A DNA stretch of 64,000 nt. Source: Flavobacterium sp. A45 (lineage in GTDB: Bacteria; Bacteroidota; Bacteroidia; Flavobacteriales; Flavobacteriaceae). The stretch lies in contig NZ_MUNX01000051.1 of NCBI RefSeq assembly GCF_002001005.1, forward strand, positions 50,493-114,492, given 5' to 3'. The notes beneath the pieces are model-generated. The model did no database searches, was not told the origin of the DNA, and was given only the letters and a program-made list of their open reading frames with translations. The position numbers and the translations under genes were made by a program. This document shows positions 27,222-34,323 of this stretch, piece after piece. Numbering within the stretch: the stretch's first letter is position 1; every line of letters starts with the position of its first letter.

Positions 27222-29042
27222 ATGGCGACTAAAAAACAACTACATACTTTCCATATTCCAGTGATGGGGTTGGCCTATACTATTGACAGTCCAATACGTG
27301 TGGCCCAGTATGGGATTTCATCTGTAGTCTCTATTATAGATGACGATTTGATTGAAAGGATGAATGCTTTTTACAGCGAAAAATTCAAAATACCTTATCA
27401 GGAAATCACAGAAAAGATTCATGATTATCGTGCCGAACGTGTTACTTCTTATTTGAATTTGATGGACACTATCGTAAAAGATAAATTCGAAAAATTCAAA
27501 ACAGAATTAGCCGAAAGCAAACAGGCTTTGGAGAATTATATCTCAATGTTACCGAATAAATCGGAAATTAAGAAAGGACTGCAAGATTTAATAGACGACG
27601 GAATTGCTTTTAAAGATACTATCAAAAATTACCTTGAAGAGAATCTTTCCGCAGGTGAAATTGATGTGAATATCATGACCAAAGTCGATAAAGACAATTT
27701 CATTAAAGACGAACAATTACCGGTTGAGTTTAATGATGCTCATGCTTCACTTCGTGGTTTTGCCAATAGTAATTTGTCATCTTCGGTAGTGCTTTCTGCA
27801 GGGATGAATCCTAGATTGTATGCTTATTTTGAAAACTTCCCTGTTTTTTATCCGGATGCAAATAATAAATTACAAAAGAAAATTATCCTGAAAGTTAGCG
27901 ATTTTCGCTCGGCGATGATTCAAGGAAACTTCTTGGCCAAAAAAGGACTTTGGGTTTCAGAATACCGAATAGAATCAGGTCTAAACTGTGGAGGACATGC
28001 CTTTGCAACCGACGGTTATCTGTTAGGGCCAATTTTGGAAGAATTCAAACAAAAGAAAGAGCAATTAATCCAATCTGCTCATGAATTGATGGTAAAAGCA
28101 TTGGAAATAAAAGGATTGCATATACCTGAAAAACCATTGGAATTAAAAATTACGGTGCAAGGTGGTGTTGGTACTGCCGAAGAGCATGACTTTTTATTGG
28201 AACACTATCAAGTGGATTCTGTGGGTTGGGGTTCTCCTTTTTTATTGGTTCCCGAAGCTACTTCTGTAGATGCTGCAACGAGAACATTATTGGAAAAAGC
28301 CAAAGAGGACGATTTTTATTTGAGCCATATTTCGCCTCTTGGAATTCCGTTTAACGCAGTGAAAGGAACAACAAATGAGTTTTTTAAGCAAAAGCGTATT
28401 GAGGAAGAAAAGGCAGGAAGTTCTTGTCCGAAAAAATTCTTGGCTTTGAGTAAAGAATATGGCCCAAAAGGAATGTGTCCCGCATCTAAAAAATACCAAG
28501 ATTTAAAATTAGATGAATTGGATGCTGTAAAGGATTCATTGTCTAAAGAAGCTTTTGATAAAAAGAAAAACAGTATTACAGAGAAATCGTGTCTTTGTGT
28601 AGGTTTGGCCAATGCTTCTTATCTTGAAAATAACATTAAAATAAAAGGGCAGTCCCAAGGAGTTGTTATTTGTCCAGGTCCTAATTTGGCTTATTTTGAC
28701 AAAGAAGTTTCGCTTTTGGATATGGTAAAACACATTTATGGAAATGCTTCCGTACTTGGAAATAATGATCGTCCGAATGTAATTATCAATGAATTGAAAA
28801 TGTACATGGATTATCTAAAAAATGAAATCAATGAATTTTCAGAGCAAATCACAGCTCCTCAAGCAAAGAAACTGAAAGCGTTCAAAAGTAATTTGAATGA
28901 AGGGATTGAATATTACCAATCATTAATTGCATCCAATAATTGGTTTGAGAAAAGTAAAGAAAAAATTGAAAATCAATTGAAACAATATAAAGAGGAACTG
29001 ATTGATCTTTGTATTCCTGAACAAGTGGCAATAGCAGTTTAA
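27222..29042 (+). CDS. Uncharacterised Cys-rich protein with TIM-barrel/FMN-like segment
   Basis: 606 residues, no named family recognised. Starts HTFHIPVMGLAYTIDSPIRV. Cysteines cluster: GLNCGGHAF (about 254), SSCPKKF (401), GMCPASK (418), KSCLCVG (456/458) and VVICPGP (483), a pattern that could hold one or two Fe-S clusters. QGGVGTAEEHDFLLEHY near 313 followed by VGWGSPFLL resembles the FMN-phosphate loop of nitronate monooxygenase or glutamate-synthase-like TIM barrels. The N-terminal part includes a helical region (about 60-150), and the C-terminus is a coiled-coil-like helix. Role unknown; single gene with its own terminator, beside nadA. Confidence 0.65.
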   Translation: MATKKQLHTFHIPVMGLAYTIDSPIRVAQYGISSVVSIIDDDLIERMNAFYSEKFKIPYQEITEKIHDYRAERVTSYLNLMDTIVKDKFEKFKTELAESKQALENYISMLPNKSEIKKGLQDLIDDGIAFKDTIKNYLEENLSAGEIDVNIMTKVDKDNFIKDEQLPVEFNDAHASLRGFANSNLSSSVVLSAGMNPRLYAYFENFPVFYPDANNKLQKKIILKVSDFRSAMIQGNFLAKKGLWVSEYRIESGLNCGGHAFATDGYLLGPILEEFKQKKEQLIQSAHELMVKALEIKGLHIPEKPLELKITVQGGVGTAEEHDFLLEHYQVDSVGWGSPFLLVPEATSVDAATRTLLEKAKEDDFYLSHISPLGIPFNAVKGTTNEFFKQKRIEEEKAGSSCPKKFLALSKEYGPKGMCPASKKYQDLKLDELDAVKDSLSKEAFDKKKNSITEKSCLCVGLANASYLENNIKIKGQSQGVVICPGPNLAYFDKEVSLLDMVKHIYGNASVLGNNDRPNVIINELKMYMDYLKNEINEFSEQITAPQAKKLKAFKSNLNEGIEYYQSLIASNNWFEKSKEKIENQLKQYKEELIDLCIPEQVAIAV

Positions 29043-29063
29043 ATAATAGTAGTTTGATAATGA

Positions 29064-29095
29064 AAAAGACTTGATGTAACTCAAGTCTTTTTTTT
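29064..29095. terminator. Bidirectional terminator
   Basis: AAAAGACTTGA pairs with TCAAGTCTTTT around a 6-base loop and runs on into T8. It lies between the 606-residue protein gene and the convergent DUF3667 gene. Confidence 0.88.
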
Positions 29096-29105
29096 GGATT
29101 TTAGT

Positions 29106-29840
29106 TTATGCTTTGTCCAGAATAAGCAACACAATGACGCCGATCAAAATCACTATAAACCAAAATATCAAATGGGTTAACAATGTCAAGAAGAATGTTT
29201 TTGTTTTTGATAAATGATTGAAAAATTGCTGATTGGTCCAAAAATACAAAACAAAATCTATAAAAATTATTATTTTGGTTATTGTATTGATGGCTGGAGT
29301 TCCGCTGTAATAATAGAATACCGGGATAAATAATAAGGAGATATATAATTTTTGTGCTGCCTTGTAAGTGTTGAGGATAAAATATTCAAAAAAATTATAG
29401 CCTTGTTTTCTAAAAGTAACAATAGTGCCGATTGTGTGTATGGGTATAAAGGCTAGCGTAATCCATGCAAAATGAGCTTGTAACCATTCTCCAATTTTTC
29501 TAGCATCAATATTGGAACCAGAGTCACTTGTATTTACAATTAAATCAATGTGAAGCAAGTGAATCAAAGCTAAATAGGTTGTTGCCAATACCATCACTAG
29601 AGAAATGGGTTTGAAATGTTTTATTCTTTTTCCTTCTATAAATTCTCGAATCGAGTGACCTGGTCTAGTGAACAGTTGCTTGGCTGTATATGCTATTCCA
29701 TTGTCAAAATGAAGAAGGCCTTTTTGAATATCATGCCACAAAAAGTGTAAGTTTATAGGATGAGTCTCTGCAGTTTGTCCGCAATTACTACAATAATGTC
29801 CTTTGAAAGTTTGATGGCAGTTTTTACAATTGATATACAT
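29106..29840 (-). CDS. DUF3667 domain membrane protein
   Basis: 244 residues. An N-terminal zinc ribbon, CKNCHQTFKGHYCSNCGQ, is followed by HDIQKGLLHFDNGIAYTAKQ and LFTRPGHSIREFIEGKR, the defining parts of DUF3667, and then about five membrane segments. Function is unknown; the family is common in Bacteroidota. Confidence 0.88.
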   Translation of the reverse strand: MYINCKNCHQTFKGHYCSNCGQTAETHPINLHFLWHDIQKGLLHFDNGIAYTAKQLFTRPGHSIREFIEGKRIKHFKPISLVMVLATTYLALIHLLHIDLIVNTSDSGSNIDARKIGEWLQAHFAWITLAFIPIHTIGTIVTFRKQGYNFFEYFILNTYKAAQKLYISLLFIPVFYYYSGTPAINTITKIIIFIDFVLYFWTNQQFFNHLSKTKTFFLTLLTHLIFWFIVILIGVIVLLILDKA

Positions 29841-29951
29841 TATCTTTCGTTTTTAGTCTTTGTAAAAAAAAATAAAAGCAGAATCTTTTTTAAGTAAATA
29901 TAATGGATTTATTAAATAGTTGTAAAAAAAGTAAGGACTTTTGACGGTAAT

Positions 29952-30680
29952 TTAATCTTTAAACAGCGTATTTCCTTTAATTAGCCATGCAAAACCAAAA
30001 CTTTCAATTGCTATCGTTTCCATCCAAAAGGTCAATGGGAATGCTTTAAAATAGCTTGGGGGAATTATTTTTAAAGAACCTACAAGCAATGTAATTAGAG
30101 CCATAAGCATCAAAACACCGCAAGTTCTGTAAATTCGGTTTCGGATGATTTTATTTTTCCCTCTTTTGCTCGGTGATTTGTCTGACTTTGTAAACAAAAA
30201 GAAAGACATATAGGACAGGCATAAAAAAAATAACGCCGCAGCTGTGTAATGAAAATAAACTCTGAAATCACTGTTTGGTAAAATCGTAATAGCATATTTT
30301 TTGTCAAGGTCACCGCATATTTCCGTGATGTTATTAGTTGGAAATAAAACTACCAAAAGCGCAAAAAATCCAGCGAATAGGGAAATATAGAAATCAACAG
30401 GTTCTTTGCCTTTGTAAACAATTAGAAAAATGGCCAATAGACTTAAAATAATTACAAAAATGCCACTCACTCTCGTGTAGTAATAATGGCTAATGGATTC
30501 TAGAGGGTGCTGCATTCCATTGTCAAAGTATAAGAATGCATATAAAAGCAACGGCATCGCCATTCCCAAAACACCAATAATCTTCCGAAGTGTCAAACTA
30601 TTGGTTAGCCAAATGCTATTGTCTTCTTTGTAGTCTACTTTTAAAAAAGTGTTTAAATTGGATTGCTTAGATTTATTCAT
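29952..30680 (-). CDS. Hypothetical six-segment membrane protein
   Basis: 242 residues with about six membrane helices. A conserved-looking loop HPLESISHYYYTRVSG follows the first helix and another with CGDLDKKYAITILPNSDFRVYFHY follows helix 3. It resembles uncharacterised DUF998-like proteins, but this is weak. It is 62 bases downstream of the Rrf2 regulator stop on the same strand, so it may be transcribed with it. Confidence 0.65.
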   Translation of the reverse strand: MNKSKQSNLNTFLKVDYKEDNSIWLTNSLTLRKIIGVLGMAMPLLLYAFLYFDNGMQHPLESISHYYYTRVSGIFVIILSLLAIFLIVYKGKEPVDFYISLFAGFFALLVVLFPTNNITEICGDLDKKYAITILPNSDFRVYFHYTAAALFFLCLSYMSFFLFTKSDKSPSKRGKNKIIRNRIYRTCGVLMLMALITLLVGSLKIIPPSYFKAFPLTFWMETIAIESFGFAWLIKGNTLFKD

Positions 30681-30741
30681 GATAAATTAGTTTAAGTTCA
30701 GTTACTTAAAAAATATCATGTAAATATAAGATTACTTTTTA

Positions 30742-31176
30742 TTAGTACCGCAAAAAAGTATCTCCGGTCTTAATTCCCAATGCCAATTCTTCTAGATTCG
30801 TGTTTTCGAGCATAAAAGCCAATTCGTTTCGAATGGATTTGAATTTTTCATGCATCGGACACGGATGGTCTTCCGAGCAATGGGTAAGTCCCAAGCCACA
30901 GCCGGTAAAAACGCGGTCACCTTCCAAGGCATTTACTATCTGAGCCAGTTTGATATTTCTCATAGTCTCTCGAGGAATTTCAAAACCGCCACCAACACCT
31001 TTTATGGAATTTATAATGTTGTCTTTTGATAATATTTGAAGAATTTTTGCCGTAAAAGCTTCAGGAGAATCTATTTTTTTGGCAATGTCTTTGAGTCCAA
31101 CTCTTTTATTCTGATAAGACTCTGAAGCTATAAAAATCGTGGCACGAATGCCGTATTCACAGGTTTTGGAAAACAT
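30742..31176 (-). CDS. Rrf2 family regulator, NsrR/IscR-like with three cysteines
   Basis: 144 residues. Rrf2 winged helix: FSKTCEYGIRATIFIA at the start, DIAKKIDSPEAFTAKILQIL (recognition region), GVGGGFEIPRE wing. Three cysteines at 93, 100 and 106 (TGCGLGLTHCSEDHPCPMH) match the Fe-S ligand layout of NsrR/IscR. Such clusters are destroyed by NO, which releases repression. Placed in the NO/nitrite region, it is the best candidate to act at the 24-bp dyads before ric, norC and nirK, though direct proof is lacking. Its own upstream region has no such dyad. Confidence 0.9.
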   Translation of the reverse strand: MFSKTCEYGIRATIFIASESYQNKRVGLKDIAKKIDSPEAFTAKILQILSKDNIINSIKGVGGGFEIPRETMRNIKLAQIVNALEGDRVFTGCGLGLTHCSEDHPCPMHEKFKSIRNELAFMLENTNLEELALGIKTGDTFLRY

Positions 31177-31270
31177 AATCGGTTTTTTACAAATTTAAGA
31201 AATTACTTTTATTTCCCATAGTAATAAGGGCAAAGGTTTAGGTGTTTTTAATCAAAATTTTCATTTTTTT

Positions 31271-31366
31271 GGGCGTGTCCCTGCGGGTCGGGTTTTACGT
31301 TCCCGCTTTTTTTTATCCCGCTAAAAAGCGTGATAAAAAAAGAGCTCCACTGCAACCCCTCACGCA
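31271..31366 (-). repeat. Dispersed hairpin repeat, divergent copy D
   Basis: On the plus strand it begins GGGCGTGTCCCTGCGGGTCGG and ends CCCCTCACGCA, the same outer sequences as copies A-C (inverted relative to A). The long central stem is missing, replaced by TGC, and a new AT stem (about 31307-31344, TTTTTTTATC with GATAAAAAAA around CCGCTAAAAAGCGTG) occupies the interior. It lies upstream of the Rrf2 gene. Confidence 0.65.
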
Positions 31367-31388
31367 AAATAGCACTAGTTTAATTTTT

Positions 31389-31452
31389 CTCGCAAAGACG
31401 CTAAGGCGCAAAGTTCTGATCCAATTTCTTTGCGCCTTAGCGTCTTTGCGAG
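31389..31452. repeat. 25-bp perfect inverted repeat
   Basis: 31389-31413 (CTCGCAAAGACGCTAAGGCG...) pairs perfectly with 31428-31452 across a 14-base loop. It lies downstream of the CopD-like gene on the minus strand and may end its transcript. A single unpaired arm of related sequence (GCGCCTTTGCGTCTCTGCGAGA) is found after moaA at about 16319-16340. Confidence 0.8.
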
Positions 31453-31488
31453 AGATAGATTTAGTGAAAATTTTGCGAGAAACCAAAA

Positions 31489-31938
31489 TCAAAATCCCCC
31501 AAAACGTACAAAAGAGCCAAAAATAAGCATGAAAACACCAATCAAAGTGACAGATACAATATGAAAAGTCATTTCAGGCAATTTATCGGGATTGGTTTTA
31601 AGTTTTGGCAGTACTCGGAATTGCGCGCTCAACGCAAAAAGCACCGTCAGCAAAAGCAAAAGTAATTTTGTCGAAACCACTTTTTCGATGGGCGTAGCAA
31701 ATTGAAACCAATATTCAATGTTTACGCCATATTTATAAGCCATCAGGATTCCAGTGACAACTAACAAAACCAAAGCTGTCATTCCCACCGGTTCATACTT
31801 TCGCTCATAGTCGAGGATTATATTTTGATTTTTCTCCCTGAGAGCTTGTGGCAAATGGCCAAAGACGAGCAATAAATGGCCACCTACCCAAATACTCGCA
31901 CACAAAAGATGAATGATTAATAATAAATGATGGCTCAT
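31489..31938 (-). CDS. CopD-like integral membrane protein
   Basis: 149 residues with four membrane helices. LLLIIHLLCASIWVGGHLLLV has the His/Trp pattern of CopD-type haem/copper membrane proteins; YERKYEPVGMTALVLLVVTG, and VVSTKLLLLLLTVLFALSAQ follow. Function uncertain: CopD relatives take part in copper transport or bind haem. It is downstream of the haem-copper-like protein gene on the same strand and within the NO region. Confidence 0.7.
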   Translation of the reverse strand: MSHHLLLIIHLLCASIWVGGHLLLVFGHLPQALREKNQNIILDYERKYEPVGMTALVLLVVTGILMAYKYGVNIEYWFQFATPIEKVVSTKLLLLLLTVLFALSAQFRVLPKLKTNPDKLPEMTFHIVSVTLIGVFMLIFGSFVRFGGF

Positions 31939-31980
31939 ATAATTTATGATTTAAGTTTAGAAATATCGATTAATTTAAAA

Positions 31981-32140
31981 ACATGTAAGTCATATAAGTT
32001 TTAAATTGAATAAAATCAGTTTAAAAAACAGATTATTTAAGCAAAGTTAGATAGCAATACAAAAACGTTCTCAACTTATAGTCACTTTTTTTATCCTAAT
32101 TTGGCAATCTAACTTTCTTTAACTTATATGACTTATATGT
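31981..32140. repeat. Inverted pair of CATATAAGTCATATAAGTT repeats
   Basis: 31981-32000 and 32121-32140 match as inverted repeats (19 of 20). The same sequence occurs as another inverted pair at 42218-42238/42256-42276. The right arm here encodes the last residues (KHISHIS) of the 412-aa membrane protein, so the gene end runs into the repeat. Confidence 0.8.
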
Positions 32141-33357
32141 TTAAAATTGAATGCTTTTTTTGCATGGCTGAAAATACCAATAGTCAGCATTAAAAGTCCC
32201 ATTGGCAGAAAGACACTTGACAAAAATAAATTAAGATAATAATTCGGGAATGATCTATTATTCAAAAGTAGCCAAATACCCTGAAGAAATAAAAGGATTT
32301 CGGTAGCCAAAAATCCCAGTAAAAAAAGGATTGCACCCCATTTTTGGATAGCATTTTTAGAATTTAAGAAACCATTTTGAAAAGCAAATCCAAAAAGGAA
32401 ACCAGTGATAATTCCCAACATAGTCAAGTGGATGTATCCAATCACGAAATTCCGAATCTGATGCGAAACCTGAGCCAATTCGGGAACCAAGACAACCAAT
32501 TGAATGGCGATTTTTAAAACCAATGATAAAAGGGCAAAACGGTAAACGTTTTTTTCCAATGCAGACAATGGGGCGAAGAACGTTTGAAATTGAGTTTGAA
32601 TAAGCTGTATAAAAAGAATTGCCGAAAAGAATTGGAGTACAACCCCAACTACATTTATCCAATAAAAAGCAGGATTTGAAAGCGACCAACTCACAGGCAA
32701 AGCCAATGTCAATACCGTTCCAACAACGAATAAATTATAAAAAAGGCGAAACTTTTTCTCGTCGAAATTTAGTTTAGCTTGTTTAAAAAACAAAGCCAAA
32801 ACCGCAAACAAAAACCACCCGTTAAATTGAAAATGAAGGAAAAACTGAATCGCAATTTGATAAAAGGCACTTGCTTTTCCCAACATTCCTACTGCAGGAC
32901 CCAAGCACCAAACGCCCAATGTAGAGAATAGCATAAAGAACAAAGCAGTTCTCAGCATCCTTTTTTCGGGAAAAGTGGCGGGTTTGGCGTCTTTCCAAAC
33001 CAAGTGGCAGAAATAGTAACTGCAAAAAATATGCAAAGTCGAAAAGAGAATGGAAGCAAAGGCATAACCTTGCGCTGGAAAATCTATCATCATGCCTACT
33101 ACGGCGAGTTCTGTTATCCAGAACAATCTATTATAAATGTTTTTTTGTTGGCTTTCTTTTGGAACAAAAAAAATAAAAATCAAACAGTAAAGCATTAAAT
33201 AGACCCAACCCAACATCGCAACATGCGAATGCCCATGCATTAAAAACTGAAAATTTACTCCGGAAATCGGTGCAACATACATCCAACGAAGCAGTAATCC
33301 CATCAGCGAAGCAATGAAAAAATTAATGAAACACGCCAAAATCCAGCTCTTTCTCAT
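32119..33357 (-). CDS. 12-TM haem-copper-oxidase-like/NnrS-like membrane protein
   Basis: 412 residues with about twelve membrane segments. FQFLMHGHSHVAMLGWVYLMLY near residue 38 carries histidines that resemble a haem-ligating segment of haem-copper oxidase subunit I or NnrS; further His residues occur in FHFQFNGW and IHLTMLG-type helices. It starts only 2 bases after the nrdG stop and is the fourth or fifth gene of the ric-led run. An NO-related haem function is inferred from context, not shown. It lacks the full NorB/CcoN active-site His set. Confidence 0.7.
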   Translation of the reverse strand: MRKSWILACFINFFIASLMGLLLRWMYVAPISGVNFQFLMHGHSHVAMLGWVYLMLYCLIFIFFVPKESQQKNIYNRLFWITELAVVGMMIDFPAQGYAFASILFSTLHIFCSYYFCHLVWKDAKPATFPEKRMLRTALFFMLFSTLGVWCLGPAVGMLGKASAFYQIAIQFFLHFQFNGWFLFAVLALFFKQAKLNFDEKKFRLFYNLFVVGTVLTLALPVSWSLSNPAFYWINVVGVVLQFFSAILFIQLIQTQFQTFFAPLSALEKNVYRFALLSLVLKIAIQLVVLVPELAQVSHQIRNFVIGYIHLTMLGIITGFLFGFAFQNGFLNSKNAIQKWGAILFLLGFLATEILLFLQGIWLLLNNRSFPNYYLNLFLSSVFLPMGLLMLTIGIFSHAKKAFNFKHISHIS

Positions 33358-33359
33358 AT

Positions 33360-34076
33360 TTATCCTCTAAAATGAACTTTTATTTTTTCTGTTGAAAGGT
33401 TTTCGTTTTCCAGTTCATTGAATGAATGCTCCAGTTTTTCTATAGTTGTCGCTCCGTTCACAAAATGCTGAATGTAATAATTACCAGTATACCCTATATT
33501 TTCCAAATAGGAAATCATTTCCCGAATATCATTTTTATTCAATAATTCGGAATGTACGGTTGTGCGTACTTCAAAAGGAATTTCGCTATGGAGCAATAAA
33601 AGTAATGACTTTTCGAAGGGAATAAAAAGTTTCGACTGTGTTATCTTTTCAAATTTCGCAGGCATTGCCTTAAAATCAAGCGCCACATAATCGATAAGTT
33701 CTTTTTGAATGAGTTCTTTCAGGACTTCGGGTTGTGAACCGTTGGTGTCAATTTTGACTAAGAATCCCAATTTTTTAACTTCGGCAATAAACGAAATACT
33801 TTTTTTATGTAATAAACATTCGCCTCCGCTAAAAACGACAGCATCCAGCAAATGACTTCTGCCTTTTAAAAATTGGATTGCATTTTCAAAGGAAATAATT
33901 CCTTTTCCAAAAACTATTTCGGGATTATAACAATATGAGCATCGCATATTACAGCCTGCAAACCAAAGGATGCAAGCTGATTTATGCGGGTAATCCAATA
34001 AAGTGAAAGGTGTTAAACTGTAAATCGGTCTAGCAGCACTTTCCTTCGGTAAAATGAGTTCGTTGTTTGTGTTCAC
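33360..34076 (-). CDS. nrdG: Anaerobic ribonucleotide reductase-activating protein
   Basis: 238 residues. Radical SAM protein with FAGCNMRCSYCYNPEIVFG (CxxxCxxC) near residue 41; GGECLLHKKS and DTNGSQPEV follow. It uses SAM and a [4Fe-4S] cluster to make the glycyl radical on NrdD. The best start is GTG at 34074-34076, since an in-frame stop lies just upstream and no closer ATG precedes the cluster. The GTG is inside the end of the small glycyl-radical-domain gene (47-base overlap), so translation is probably coupled. Confidence 0.92.
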   Translation of the reverse strand: MNTNNELILPKESAARPIYSLTPFTLLDYPHKSACILWFAGCNMRCSYCYNPEIVFGKGIISFENAIQFLKGRSHLLDAVVFSGGECLLHKKSISFIAEVKKLGFLVKIDTNGSQPEVLKELIQKELIDYVALDFKAMPAKFEKITQSKLFIPFEKSLLLLLHSEIPFEVRTTVHSELLNKNDIREMISYLENIGYTGNYYIQHFVNGATTIEKLEHSFNELENENLSTEKIKVHFRG

Positions 34077-34197
34077 CTTTTTTTCCTATGTTAAAGCTTT
34101 CTACGGGTCTGTGGTAGCCCATTACGCGTGTGTACACCAAGCATTTGGTGCGCTGTTCTTGATTTTGTTCTAAAATCTGGTTTGTTGTTAATTTCAT
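34030..34197 (-). CDS. Separate glycyl-radical domain of class III ribonucleotide reductase
   Basis: 55 residues from the ATG at 34195-34197 to the TAG at 34030-34032. It contains KCLVYTRVMGYHRPVESFN and then IGKKGEHKQRTHF, which corresponds to the C-terminal end of NrdD proteins (for example RRTCGYIG...FWNQGR in E. coli), including the RVMGY loop whose Gly (about residue 27) carries the stable radical. The large NrdD encoded upstream stops just before this segment, so the enzyme appears to be made of two chains. It overlaps nrdG by 47 bases. It has a coding length too short for most gene finders. Confidence 0.88.
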   Translation of the reverse strand: MKLTTNQILEQNQEQRTKCLVYTRVMGYHRPVESFNIGKKGEHKQRTHFTEGKCC

Positions 34198-34217
34198 ATT
34201 TTAAAAAGTTTAAAGTT

Positions 34218-34297
34218 GTTTAATTTGGTTTAAAAGTTTAAGGGTTTAAAAGTTTAAAATTGTTTAATGTTGTTTAGGAGTTTAAACCAAATTAAAC
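34218..34297. repeat. AT-rich inverted repeat in the split between nrdD parts
   Basis: GTTTAATTTGGTTTAAA (34218-34234) pairs perfectly with 34281-34297. The gap between the end of nrdD and the start of the small gene is filled with TTTAAA-type units similar to those at 12648-12728. Confidence 0.8.
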
Positions 34298-34323
34298 TAT
34301 TCTTAAACAATCTTTAAACTCTT

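Noticed and set aside
31389..31452. CRISPR-like or att-site reading of the inverted repeats
   Set aside because: The repeats are isolated inverted pairs with no regular spacers, cas genes, integrase or target-site duplications.
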